NCBI GenBank assembly: GCA_033795365.1
Contig: JARYGU010000010.1
Span: 62,001 to 126,000 of the forward strand
Direction: 5' to 3'
DNA: 64,000 nt
DNA from: JARYGU01 sp033795365
GTDB taxonomy: Bacteria; Pseudomonadota; Alphaproteobacteria; Rhizobiales; Rhizobiaceae
In this document: in pieces, positions 43,168-51,925 of the stretch
How positions within the stretch are numbered: the first letter of the stretch is position 1
Layout of the letters: the number at the start of each line of letters is the position of its first letter
Made by a program: the position numbers and the translations under genes
The notes under the pieces: model-generated
What the model saw: only the letters and a program-made list of their open reading frames with translations
The model's database searches: none
What the model was told of the DNA's origin: nothing

Positions 43168-44030
43168 ACCTGCTCCTGGAGCCCTTCGGTTACGACTACA
43201 TGGTGAACGCCATGTGGGTGAGCGCGCTGGTCGGCTGCGTCTGCGGGTTTCTATCCGCCTATCTGATGCTGAAGGGCTGGTCGCTGATCGGCGACGCCCT
43301 CTCCCATTCGATCGTGCCCGGGGTCGCCGGCGCCTATATGCTAGGCCTTCCTTTCTCCGCCGGCGCCTTCATCTCCGGCGGCCTTGCGGCCGGGGCCATG
43401 CTCTTTCTGAACCGCGCGACGAAACTGAAGGAGGACGCGATCATCGGCATGATCTTCACCTCCTTCTTCGGCGTCGGCCTCTTCATGGTGTCGCTGTCGC
43501 CCACTTCGGTGAACATCCAGACCATCGTGCTCGGAAATATCCTTGCGATCACGCCGGGCGACACGCTCCAGCTCGCCATCATCGGCGGCGTCACCCTGGT
43601 CGTGCTGATGCTCAAATGGAAGGACCTGATGGTGACCTTCTTCGACGAAAGCCATGCCCGCTCCATCGGGCTCAACACTCTGGGGCTGAAGCTGCTGTTC
43701 TTCACGCTGCTCAGCGCCTCGACCGTTGCGGCGATGCAGACCGTCGGCGCCTTTCTCGTCGTTGCCATGGTGGTCACGCCGGGGGCGACCGCCTACCTCC
43801 TGACCGACCGTTTCCAGCGGCTGATCCTGATCGCCGCCCTGCTCGGCGCAGGAACGAGCCTGGCCGGGGCCTATCTCTCCTATTTCCTCGACGGTGCCAC
43901 GGGCGGCATCATCGTCGTCCTGCAGACGGCGATCTTCCTCGCCGCCTTCCTGCTGGCGCCGAAACACGGCCTGCTGGCCAGCCGCCGCAGGGGCAGGCTC
44001 GCCCTCGAACCGGCGGGAGAGCAGGCATGA
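43164..44030 (+). CDS. sitC: Manganese ABC transporter permease SitC
   Basis: A 288-residue ABC-3 family permease with about eight hydrophobic segments; motifs LMLKGWSLIGDALSHSIVPGVAGAYMLG and the late TVGAFLVVAMVVTPGATAYLLTDR are characteristic of metal permeases. It overlaps sitB and sitD by 4 bp each (ATGA), so the operon is translated as a coupled unit. It forms a heterodimeric channel with SitD. Confidence 0.92.
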   Translation: MNLLLEPFGYDYMVNAMWVSALVGCVCGFLSAYLMLKGWSLIGDALSHSIVPGVAGAYMLGLPFSAGAFISGGLAAGAMLFLNRATKLKEDAIIGMIFTSFFGVGLFMVSLSPTSVNIQTIVLGNILAITPGDTLQLAIIGGVTLVVLMLKWKDLMVTFFDESHARSIGLNTLGLKLLFFTLLSASTVAAMQTVGAFLVVAMVVTPGATAYLLTDRFQRLILIAALLGAGTSLAGAYLSYFLDGATGGIIVVLQTAIFLAAFLLAPKHGLLASRRRGRLALEPAGEQA

Positions 44031-44899
44031 ACGGCTTTTTCGACATGGCTCTCCTGCCCTTCCAGCTTCCGTTCATGCGTCATGCGCTGATCGTGACGCT
44101 GCTCATTGCCGTTCCGATGGCGCTGCTGTCCTGTTATCTGGTGCTCAAGGGATGGTCGCTGATGGGCGACGCGGTTTCGCATGCCGTGCTGCCGGGCGTG
44201 GTGATCGCCTATGTCCTCGGGTTGCCGTTCGCCGCCGGCGCCTTCGTCGCCGGTCTCTTCTGCGCGGTCGCGGCCGGCTTCCTCAAGGACAACAGCCGCG
44301 TGAAGGAGGACACAATTCTTGGCATCGTCTTTTCCGGCATGTTCGGACTGGGCGTCGTCCTCTATGTCAAAGTGCAGCCCGACATCCACCTCGACCACAT
44401 CCTGTTCGGGGACATGCTCGGCATCGCCCTCGCCGATATCGTCGAGGCGGGGATCATCGCGCTCGCGAGCACAGCCTTCATCCTCCTGTGGCGAAAGGAC
44501 CTGCTCGTGCAGGCCTTCGACCGCCAGCATGCCAGCGCGATCGGCCTGCCGGTGAAATTCCTGCACTATGGTCTGCTGGCGATCCTGTCGCTGGTGGTCG
44601 TCGGCGCGCTGAAGGCGGTCGGCATCATCCTGGCGATCGCCATGCTCGTCGGCCCCGGAGCGATCGCCGCGCTCGTCACCCGAAGATTCAACACGATGCT
44701 GGTGGCCGCGGTGATCATCGCCGTCGGCGCATCCTTCTTCGGCATCTATCTGAGCTTCTTCATCGACAGCGCTCCCGCGCCGACCATCGTCGTGCTGATG
44801 ACGATCCTGTTCGTGGCCGCCTTTCTTCGCAGGATGGTCGAAAGCCGGCAATCCGCCGCCCGCGCCAGCGAACCGGCCCGGATCGAGTACGGATCCTAA
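44027..44899 (+). CDS. sitD: Manganese ABC transporter permease SitD
   Basis: A 290-residue second ABC-3 permease, homologous to SitC: LVLKGWSLMGDAVSHAVLPGVVIAYVLG near the N-terminus, and AVGIILAIAMLVGPGAIAALVTRRF near the C-terminal part. The start ATG at 44027 is inside the sitC stop (ATGA). It has a short basic tail (RRMVESRQSAARASEPARIEYGS). Last gene of the operon. Confidence 0.92.
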   Translation: MNGFFDMALLPFQLPFMRHALIVTLLIAVPMALLSCYLVLKGWSLMGDAVSHAVLPGVVIAYVLGLPFAAGAFVAGLFCAVAAGFLKDNSRVKEDTILGIVFSGMFGLGVVLYVKVQPDIHLDHILFGDMLGIALADIVEAGIIALASTAFILLWRKDLLVQAFDRQHASAIGLPVKFLHYGLLAILSLVVVGALKAVGIILAIAMLVGPGAIAALVTRRFNTMLVAAVIIAVGASFFGIYLSFFIDSAPAPTIVVLMTILFVAAFLRRMVESRQSAARASEPARIEYGS

Positions 44900-45014
44900 C
44901 GGTCGACAGGCAAAATTTTTCCGTTTATCGTCCGGCGCGATCAGAGCGAATCCGCAGCGAATGCTCTCCTTCGGAGAGGGCGGCATTTCATCGAGAGAGC
45001 ACGACCGGGACATC

Positions 45015-46250
45015 ATGGCGCATATCGGAATTGTCGGCGGCGGCATCATCGGCTGCGCTACCGCGTTGTATTTGCTGGAAAAGGGCCACAGCGTCACCGT
45101 CATAGAGCGCGACGCCGGCGGCCTGCCGGCATCCGTAGGCAATGCCGGCATCCTGGCGGTGCCGGAAATCGACCCGATAGCCCGTCCGGGCATGCTGCTT
45201 GCCGCGCCGAAATGGCTTCTCGATCCGCTCGGCCCCCTGACGCTGCGCTGGCAGGACCTGCCTTCCCTGATGCCCTGGCTGATGCGGTTCCTGCTCTCGG
45301 CGCGGCCCGCACAGGTCGAGCGCACGCGCCAGGCGCTGTTGTTCCTGATGAAGACCGCGCTTGCCGACCATGAACGGATGGGCGAGATGGTCGGTATATC
45401 CGGCCATATCCGCAGGACCGGCGCCCTGACGGTATTCGACACGGAAACAGCGCGCGACAAGGCGTTCCTGCGTGAGGAGGAGAACGCACGCCTCGTCGGC
45501 TGCGCCGCCGAGAAGCTCAGCGCCGAGGAAGCGCGAAGCCGGGTGCCGGCCCTCGCCGGAACCTTCGCCGGCGCGATCTTCAACGACGGCTACCGGACGT
45601 TCGAATACCCGCTGACCTTGCTGCGGCGCCTGCAGACATCGTTGCGCGAACGGGCGACATTGATCGACGCCGCCGTTTCCCGCGTCGGGCAAACGCCCGA
45701 CGGCATCACCGTTTCGACCGAAGGCGGCAATCGCCACGTCTTCGACAAGGTCGCGATCACTGCCGGGATCTGGTCGCGCGACCTGGTGAGCAAGCTTGGG
45801 CTGAAGCTGCAACTGGAGACCGAACGCGGCTACAACACGACATTCATGAACCCGCCCGTCACGATCGAAATGCCGCTCTTCTTCTCCGAGCATGGTTTCG
45901 TTGCAACCCCGTTCGAGAATGCCCTAAGGGTCGGCGGCGCGGTGGAACTCGCCCGCCCCGAAGCGCCCGCCAACTATGCGCGCGCTGCAGCCATGCGCCG
46001 CAAGATGCGCCGCTACATGCCCGACCTGCCGCGGGAAGGCGGGACGGAATGGATGGGCCGGCGACCCTCGACGCCGGATTCCCTGCCGGTGATCGGCCTG
46101 CATCCTGGCGATCCGCGCATCGCTTTCGCCTTCGGGCACGGCCATCTGGGGCTAACGCTTTCGGCGGTGACCGGGCGGCATACCGCCGACCTCCTTTCCG
46201 ACACACAGGACGCAGCGCTGGCCCCCTTCTCGATCGCCCGCTTCCAATAG
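45015..46250 (+). CDS. FAD-dependent D-amino-acid dehydrogenase-like oxidoreductase
   Basis: A 411-residue DadA/DAO-family flavoprotein. The FAD-binding Rossmann motif is at the N-terminus (IGIVGGGIIGCATALYLLEKGHSVTVIERD), and GNAGILAVPEIDPIARPGM is the conserved DadA second motif. The C-terminal part (GRRPSTPDSLPVIGLHPGDPRIAFAFGHGHLGLTLSAVTGR) closes the FAD site. It should oxidise a D-amino acid or related amine and pass electrons to the membrane chain. The ATG at 45015 is directly before the Rossmann strand. Confidence 0.87.
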   Translation: MAHIGIVGGGIIGCATALYLLEKGHSVTVIERDAGGLPASVGNAGILAVPEIDPIARPGMLLAAPKWLLDPLGPLTLRWQDLPSLMPWLMRFLLSARPAQVERTRQALLFLMKTALADHERMGEMVGISGHIRRTGALTVFDTETARDKAFLREEENARLVGCAAEKLSAEEARSRVPALAGTFAGAIFNDGYRTFEYPLTLLRRLQTSLRERATLIDAAVSRVGQTPDGITVSTEGGNRHVFDKVAITAGIWSRDLVSKLGLKLQLETERGYNTTFMNPPVTIEMPLFFSEHGFVATPFENALRVGGAVELARPEAPANYARAAAMRRKMRRYMPDLPREGGTEWMGRRPSTPDSLPVIGLHPGDPRIAFAFGHGHLGLTLSAVTGRHTADLLSDTQDAALAPFSIARFQ

Positions 46251-46288
46251 AGCCAAGGCGCTTTCCAGCGAAGAAAGACGACGACACC

Positions 46289-47242
46289 ATGCACAAGGTC
46301 ATTTTCGATACCGACCCCGGGGTCGACGACGCAATGGCGCTGCTTTTCCTGCACCATCACCCCGAAATCGATCTCATCGGCATAACCACCGTCTTCGGCA
46401 ACGCCTCGGTGGAGACGACGACGCGCAACGCGCTTTTCCTCAAGCAGGCCTGGGATATCTCCGCGCCCATCGCCAAGGGTGAGGGGAAGACATACGACCC
46501 GATGCGCAATCCCGTCGACTGGCCGGTGATGGTCCATGGCGAAAACGGGCTCGGCAATGTCGCGGTGCCGGAAGAAACCGGCCTGCCGCTCGATCCGCGC
46601 CCGGCCCATCGCTTCATCATCGAGACCGTCCGCGCCAATCCCGGCGAGATCGTCGTGGTCGCAGTCGGACGCATGTCGAACCTCGCCTATGCGCTGAAGG
46701 AGGACCCCGACATCGCAGGCCTCGTGAAGGAAGTCGTCATCATGGGTGGCGCCTTCGACGTTCCGGGCAACATCACGCCCGCCGCCGAGGCCAATATCCA
46801 CGGAGACCCGGAGGCCGCCGACGTCGTGATGACCGCGCCCTGGAAGGTCGTCGTCGTCGGCCTCGACGTCACCATGAAGACGGTAATGACACGCCCGATG
46901 CTGGCGGAACTGGTGGAAACGGGCAGCGAGCGCGTGCGGTTGCTGTCCGACATCTCGCAGTTCTACATCGATTTCTACGGCAAGCATGTCGACAACGGCA
47001 TGGTCGTGCACGACAGCTGCGCCTGCGCCTATCTCGTCGCGCCCGAGCTCTTCACCACCCGCGGCGGTGCGATCCGCGTCGTCTGCGGCGGCATCGCCGA
47101 CGGGCAGACGATCCAAAAGCCGGACGGCCGGTATTTTCCGCCCGGCAACTGGGACGAGATCCCGAGCCAGCTCGCCTGCATCGACATCGATGCACCGGCC
47201 GTCCTTGGCCTGATCTGCGGGACGCTGGCGCGCAGGCCCTGA
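46289..47242 (+). CDS. Inosine/uridine-preferring nucleoside hydrolase
   Basis: A 317-residue IU-nucleoside N-ribohydrolase. The N-terminal Ca-binding DTDPGVDDAMALLF motif is complete (D8, D10, D14, D15 type). Other conserved parts are ITTVFGNASVETTTRNAL, VVIMGGAFDVPGNITPAAEANIHGDPEAADVV and the C-terminal VHDSCACAYLV with Asp. It hydrolyses nucleosides to base plus ribose for salvage. It begins 38 bp after the DadA-like gene and converges with ung, only 3 bp apart. Confidence 0.92.
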   Translation: MHKVIFDTDPGVDDAMALLFLHHHPEIDLIGITTVFGNASVETTTRNALFLKQAWDISAPIAKGEGKTYDPMRNPVDWPVMVHGENGLGNVAVPEETGLPLDPRPAHRFIIETVRANPGEIVVVAVGRMSNLAYALKEDPDIAGLVKEVVIMGGAFDVPGNITPAAEANIHGDPEAADVVMTAPWKVVVVGLDVTMKTVMTRPMLAELVETGSERVRLLSDISQFYIDFYGKHVDNGMVVHDSCACAYLVAPELFTTRGGAIRVVCGGIADGQTIQKPDGRYFPPGNWDEIPSQLACIDIDAPAVLGLICGTLARRP

Positions 47243-47245
47243 CGG

Positions 47246-47941
47246 CTATTCCGGCCGCTCCGGCAATCGCCAGTCGATCGACTCGCGGCCATGCTGTTCG
47301 AGGAAAGCATTGGCCTTGGAGAAATGGCGGCAGCCGAAGAAGCCGTTATGCGCGGAGAGCGGGGACGGATGCGGCGAGCGCAGGACCAGATGGCGGCGCT
47401 GATCGACGAAGGCCGCCTTCTTCTGCGCATAGGAGCCCCAGAGCATGAAGACGACCGGCTTGTCGTTCTCGTTGACGATGCGGATCACCGCATCGGTGAA
47501 ACGTTCCCAGCCGCGCCCCTGATGGGACCCGGCGCGGCCCATCTCCACCGTCAGCACGCTGTTGAGCAGGAGCACGCCCTGCCTAGCCCAATGCTCCAGG
47601 AAGCCGTGGCGTGCCGGCGGGATGCCGAGGTCCGTTTCGAGCTCCTTGTAGATATTGACGAGCGAGGGCGGAATGCGCACGCCCGGCCGGACGCTAAAGC
47701 AGAGGCCATGGGCCTGCCCCTCGCCGTGATAGGGATCCTGCCCGAGAATGACGACGCGTACGTCTTCGAGCGGCGTAAGGTCCAGCGCGCGGAAATATTC
47801 GCCGCCTCTCGGGAAGATGCGCCGCCCCCGCTCCTTCTCGCCGAGGAGGAAGGCCTTCAGCGCCGCCATATACGGATCCTGGAACTCCTGCAGAAGCCGC
47901 GCCTTCCAGCTCTCTCCTATCCGGATATCTGCTGTCGTCAT
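47246..47941 (-). CDS. ung: Uracil-DNA glycosylase
   Basis: A 231-residue family 1 UDG that removes uracil from DNA. Catalytic motif VVILGQDPYHGEGQAHGLCFSV (catalytic Asp), uracil-pocket LLLNSVLTVEMGRAGSHQGRGWE (Asn binding) and the C-terminal SPHPSPLSAHNGFFGCRHFS (His and the Leu wedge region) are all present. GGTGGAGAG precedes the ATG at 47941, which starts just before the conserved SWKARLLQEF; the in-frame sequence upstream is not conserved. Confidence 0.95.
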   Translation of the reverse strand: MTTADIRIGESWKARLLQEFQDPYMAALKAFLLGEKERGRRIFPRGGEYFRALDLTPLEDVRVVILGQDPYHGEGQAHGLCFSVRPGVRIPPSLVNIYKELETDLGIPPARHGFLEHWARQGVLLLNSVLTVEMGRAGSHQGRGWERFTDAVIRIVNENDKPVVFMLWGSYAQKKAAFVDQRRHLVLRSPHPSPLSAHNGFFGCRHFSKANAFLEQHGRESIDWRLPERPE

Positions 47942-48017
47942 GCCATCTCTCCACCGAACGTCCGGTTTCTTTTTAACATTCCCGCGCCCCCGCCTGTCGA
48001 GACCGAAGGACGGTTTC

Positions 48018-48947
48018 TCAACCGCGAACTGCGGAAAAACGCTCCGCCAGATGCTGCCTGCGGAAGGCTTCCACGATGAAATCGACGAAAACCCTGGTCT
48101 TGGCCGCAAGCAGCGTGCGGCTGGCGTAATAGATCGAGATCGAGCCCACATCCGCATGCCAATCCGGCAAGAGGCGGACGAGCCGGCCGCTTTCGAGATA
48201 TGGCAGCGCGTCGGGCACCGAGATGATCGTGACGCCGAGGCCAGCGACCGCGGCACCTGCCATGGCGGCGGGATCGTTCACGACGACCGTCTCGCAAAGT
48301 CGTGCCGGCATCTCGCTGCCCTTGCCTTCATGCATCGTCCATGACCGGATGCGGCCGGTACGCGAAGAGCGCATGACAATGCCGCCATATCCCTCCAGCG
48401 CTTCCGGATCGGCCGGCGGCGGCCTGCCCTCCATATAGTCCGGCGAGGCGACCGCGATCAGATGCGCCGGCGCAAGCGAACGCGACACCACGCCCGGCGA
48501 AAGCTCGAAGCCGCCGCCGATCGCCGCGTCATAGCCTTCCGCGATCAGGTCCACCGGCCGGTTTTCGAAATGCCATTCCGGCCGGATCGCCGGATAGCGC
48601 GCGAGAAAGGAAGGCAGGAGCGGTAGGATGTGGATCATGCCGAATGTCGGACTGAGACTGACCTTCAGGACGCCGGACGGTCCGCCGCCCTCACCCGCCA
48701 TCGCGGAAATCGCCGACTGCAAACCTTCGAGGCTGCCGCGGATCGATTCCAGGAAGCGTTCGCCTTCCTCTGTCAGGGTCAGCTTGCGGGTACTGCGCTG
48801 AAAGAGCCGCGTGCCGAGATTGCGCTCCAGCGTCGCGACATTGCGGCTGACGGCGGCCGGCGTCAGCGCCAGGCGGCGCGCGGCACCGGAAAAGCTCCCG
48901 CTTTCCGCACTGCGCACGAAGGACTCCAGGTTGGCCAGCGTCTCCAT
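48018..48947 (-). CDS. LysR-family transcriptional regulator
   Basis: A 309-residue LysR protein. HTH at residues 1-60 (METLANLESFVRSAESGSFS, then GAARRLALTPAAVSRNVATLERNLGTRLFQRSTRKLTLTEEG), effector domain after residue 90 (SGVLKVSLSPTFGMIHILPLLPSFLARYPAIRPEWHF). It is divergent from the SDR gene across 108 bp containing a dyad with 7-bp arms, so it most likely controls the SDR and NAD(P)-oxidoreductase pair and itself. Effector unknown. Confidence 0.9.
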   Translation of the reverse strand: METLANLESFVRSAESGSFSGAARRLALTPAAVSRNVATLERNLGTRLFQRSTRKLTLTEEGERFLESIRGSLEGLQSAISAMAGEGGGPSGVLKVSLSPTFGMIHILPLLPSFLARYPAIRPEWHFENRPVDLIAEGYDAAIGGGFELSPGVVSRSLAPAHLIAVASPDYMEGRPPPADPEALEGYGGIVMRSSRTGRIRSWTMHEGKGSEMPARLCETVVVNDPAAMAGAAVAGLGVTIISVPDALPYLESGRLVRLLPDWHADVGSISIYYASRTLLAAKTRVFVDFIVEAFRRQHLAERFSAVRG

Positions 48948-48957
48948 GGCATTCTCA

Positions 48958-48985
48958 ATGATTGCTTGAAATTAAATCCAATCAT
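48958..48985. promoter_or_regulatory. LysR binding-site candidate
   Basis: ATGATTG (48958-48964) and CAATCAT (48979-48985) form a perfect inverted repeat with a 14-base AT-rich spacer, between the divergent LysR and SDR genes. The arm length and position fit a LysR recognition site overlapping the regulator's own promoter. Confidence 0.6.
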
Positions 48986-49055
48986 TACCGGCTAATCATG
49001 GAGGAATAAAGAGGCGATATCTGCTTCGACCAAACACACGAAGGAGTACCGGCCA

Positions 49056-49805
49056 ATGCAACAGTCTCTTCCCCTCACCGGAAAGGCGGCGCTCGTCACG
49101 GGTGGCTCGCGTTCCATAGGCGCGGCGATCGCCAGGCGGCTCGCAGCCGACGGCGCGGCCGTCGCCATCACCTATAACGGCTCCCCCGAAAAGGCGGACG
49201 GCGTGGTGAAGGCCATCGAAGCCGAAGGCGGCCATGCAATCGCCATCCGGGCCGACGCAGGCAGCCCTGAGGCAGTGCGCGACGCCGTTCGCCAGACGGC
49301 CGAAACCTTCGGCGCGATCGACATCCTCGTCAACAATGCCGGCATCGCGCTCGGCGGACCGATCGACGAGATCCGCTTCGAGGACTACGAACGGATGATC
49401 GCCGTCAACGTCACCGGCGTCTTTGTTGCCACGCAGGAAGCCGTGCGCCGCATGAGGACGGGCGGACGCGTGATCCATATCGGCTCGTCGATGGTGCGCT
49501 ATGCCGCCTTTCCGGGCGCCTCGCTCTACACGCTGACCAAGGGCGCCGTCTCCGGCTTCAACCGCAGCCTCGTGCGCGACCTCGGGCCCCGCGGCATCAC
49601 CGTCAACACGGTGCATCCCGGTCCGACCGATACCGACATGAACCCGGACGGCGGTCCGGTCTCGAAGATCGTCGGCCCCGGCATGGCAGTCGGCCGCTAC
49701 GGCAAGGCCGAAGAGATCGCCGGCGTCGTCGCCTATCTCGCAAGCCCCGAGGCGGCTTTCGTCACCGGTGCGGATATCATCGCAGACGGCGGCTTTACCG
49801 CCTGA
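49056..49805 (+). CDS. Short-chain dehydrogenase/reductase
   Basis: A 249-residue classical SDR: TGGSRSIG for cofactor binding at residues 15-22, NNAGIA, the catalytic Ser in IHIGSSMVRYA and Tyr-Lys in YTLTKGAV. The C-terminus (ASPEAAFVTGADIIADGGFTA) is standard. The Arg in GGSRS favours NADP. AAGGAG precedes the ATG. It is the first gene downstream of the LysR-linked dyad. Substrate unknown. Confidence 0.88.
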   Translation: MQQSLPLTGKAALVTGGSRSIGAAIARRLAADGAAVAITYNGSPEKADGVVKAIEAEGGHAIAIRADAGSPEAVRDAVRQTAETFGAIDILVNNAGIALGGPIDEIRFEDYERMIAVNVTGVFVATQEAVRRMRTGGRVIHIGSSMVRYAAFPGASLYTLTKGAVSGFNRSLVRDLGPRGITVNTVHPGPTDTDMNPDGGPVSKIVGPGMAVGRYGKAEEIAGVVAYLASPEAAFVTGADIIADGGFTA

Positions 49806-49837
49806 TCCGTTTGACCGACCACGCAAGGGAGATCATC

Positions 49838-50437
49838 ATGTCCATCGGCATCATCGGATCCGGTAATATCGGATCGGCTTTCGCCCGCGCGCTCGCGCGC
49901 AACAGTATTCCCGCCGTCATCGCCAACAGCCGCGGCCCGGCTACTCTCGCCGCCCTCGAACAGGAACTCGCACCTTTCGTCAGGGCCGGCACGCGCGAGG
50001 AGGCGGCAAGCGCCGACATGGTGCTCGTTGCCGTCAACTGGTCGAAGCTGCCGCAGGCATTCGCCGGACTGCCGGGCTGGAACGGCCGCGTCGTCATCGA
50101 CGCCAACAATCCGGTCGAGGCGCCGGCCTTCAGGAAGGCCGATCTCGAGGGGCGGCGCTCAAGCGAGGTGTTCGCCGATCTGGTTCCCGGCGCCCGGGTG
50201 GTGAAAGCCTTCAACCACCTGCAGCCGCATCTCGTTTCCGGCGATCCGAATGCCGAGGGCGGAAGGCGCGTCCTTTTCTATTCCGGCGACGACGATGCCG
50301 CCAAGGCGGAGGTCGGCAGGCTGATGGACAGGATGGGCTTCTTCGGCATCGATCTCGGAGCGCTCGCAATCGGCGCCATGCTGGTGGAGTTTCCGGGCGG
50401 CCCCCTTCCAAGCCTCAACCTGGTCAGGTTCGATTGA
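49838..50437 (+). CDS. F420-type NAD(P)-binding oxidoreductase
   Basis: A 199-residue protein of the NADPH-dependent F420 reductase-like family. The Rossmann loop is MSIGIIGSGNIGSAFARALARNSIPAVIANSRGPAT at the N-terminus, followed by ADMVLVAVNWSKLPQAF and VVIDANNPVE. In bacteria without F420 these proteins use other hydride acceptors, so the real substrate is open. AAGGGAG precedes the ATG at 49838. It lies 32 bp after the SDR and is probably cotranscribed with it. Confidence 0.82.
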   Translation: MSIGIIGSGNIGSAFARALARNSIPAVIANSRGPATLAALEQELAPFVRAGTREEAASADMVLVAVNWSKLPQAFAGLPGWNGRVVIDANNPVEAPAFRKADLEGRRSSEVFADLVPGARVVKAFNHLQPHLVSGDPNAEGGRRVLFYSGDDDAAKAEVGRLMDRMGFFGIDLGALAIGAMLVEFPGGPLPSLNLVRFD

Positions 50438-50643
50438 CATCCTGCGCGGATCGCGGCGCGGAGAACTCGCCGCGGCCGCTCAGCCGCCGATCCCGCCGCC
50501 ATCAGGCTTTTCATGCGCTCCACCGCAAGTTCAGGCCGGTCCAGCGCATTGGCCTGGTCGGCCAGCCGAAAGACATCGTCGGAGACAAGGCGGCATTGAA
50601 GGAATCCTTGTCTACGATCTCGAAATCGCCGATTAAAGAATGC

Positions 50644-51912
50644 ATGAAAACCGATTCACGCACCTTCCTCGCCTCGCTCTTCGATACCGCCGTCAAGGCT
50701 GCCGATCCGGTCGCGGCCATCCGCGCCCATCTGCCCGAACGGCCGAAAGGCCGCACGATCGTCATCGGCGCCGGCAAAGCCGCAAGCCAGATGGCGGCCG
50801 CGCTGGAAAGTCTTTGGGACCACCCGCTCGAGGGAGCGGTCGTCGCCCAGCATGGTCCGGTCGCGCCCTGCAAACATATCGAGGTGCTACAATCCTCGCA
50901 TCCGGTGCCCGACGAGGCTGGCCTCGCGGCCTCGCAGCGGTTGTTCCAGGCGGTGGAAGGATTGACGGAAAACGACCTGGTGATCGCACTCGTCTCGGGT
51001 GGCGGATCGTCGCTGCTTCCGGCGCCGGCCGGGAACCTGACGCTCGCCGACGAGATCGCGGTCAACAAGGCGCTGCTTGCCTCCGGGGCACCGATCTCGG
51101 CGATGAACGTCGTGCGCAAGCACGTCTCGCGCATCAAGGGCGGCCGCCTCGCCCATGCCGCCCATCCGGCAAAGGTCGTGAGCCTGATCATCTCGGACGT
51201 GCCGGGCGACAACCCCGTGCATGTCGCATCCGGCCCGACCATTCCCGACCGGGCGACGCCGGAAGATGCGCTGACGATCATTCGCCAGTACCGGATGACG
51301 CTTCCCGAAGCGGTGATGGCACATCTCAAATCCGCCGAGGCAGCAGCGCCGATGCCGGACGATCCGGGTTTCCGCCGCCAGGAGCACCATGTCATCGCGT
51401 CCGCCCGCGTTTCGCTGGAGGCGGCAGCCGAGCAGGCGCGCCGGGAAGGGATCGAGGCGGTCATCCTTTCGGATTCGATCGAAGGCGAAGCGCGCGACAT
51501 CGGCAGGATGCATGCGGCTCTCGCACGGGAAGTGAAAACGCACGGCCGGCCCTTTGCCGCTCCGGTCCTCATCCTCTCCGGCGGGGAAACGACGGTGACG
51601 ATCCGCGACGAGGGCTACGGCAAGGGCGGACGCAACAGCGAGTTCCTGCTCTCCTTCGCCGCCGATATCGACGGCTTTGGGGATATCCATGCGTTGGCTG
51701 CGGACACGGACGGCCGCGACGGCTCGGAGCACAATGCCGGCGCCTTTGCCGACGGCGGCAGCATCGCCCGCATGCGCGAGGCAGGCGAGGACCCGCGCGC
51801 CCGGCTTCTCGGCCACGACGCCTATACCGCCTTCGCGGCGATCGGCGACATCTTCGACACCGGTCCGACCGGCACGAACGTTAACGACTTCCGGGCGATC
51901 CTCATCCGATGA
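50644..51912 (+). CDS. Glycerate 2-kinase / hydroxypyruvate reductase-like (MOFRL)
   Basis: A 422-residue DUF4147/MOFRL protein of the TtuD/GckA type, which phosphorylates glycerate at C-2. The N-terminal domain has TIVIGAGKAASQMAAAL and LVIALVSGGGSSLLPAPAG (nucleotide/substrate loop), then MNVVRKHVSRIKGGRLA with the catalytic Lys/Arg. The C-terminal MOFRL domain has LILSGGETTVTIRDEGYGKGGRNSEFLLSFA. The ATG at 50644 is used; ribosome site is weak. It converges with the GldA-SDR fusion, 13 bp apart, and might act on glycerate from that pathway. Confidence 0.9.
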   Translation: MKTDSRTFLASLFDTAVKAADPVAAIRAHLPERPKGRTIVIGAGKAASQMAAALESLWDHPLEGAVVAQHGPVAPCKHIEVLQSSHPVPDEAGLAASQRLFQAVEGLTENDLVIALVSGGGSSLLPAPAGNLTLADEIAVNKALLASGAPISAMNVVRKHVSRIKGGRLAHAAHPAKVVSLIISDVPGDNPVHVASGPTIPDRATPEDALTIIRQYRMTLPEAVMAHLKSAEAAAPMPDDPGFRRQEHHVIASARVSLEAAAEQARREGIEAVILSDSIEGEARDIGRMHAALAREVKTHGRPFAAPVLILSGGETTVTIRDEGYGKGGRNSEFLLSFAADIDGFGDIHALAADTDGRDGSEHNAGAFADGGSIARMREAGEDPRARLLGHDAYTAFAAIGDIFDTGPTGTNVNDFRAILIR

Positions 51913-51925
51913 GGTAAGTTGTAGT

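Noticed and set aside
43076..44026. N-terminal extension of the sitD frame
   Set aside because: The first 317 codons lie inside sitC in another frame and are Arg-rich; the real SitD begins at the coupled ATG at 44027.
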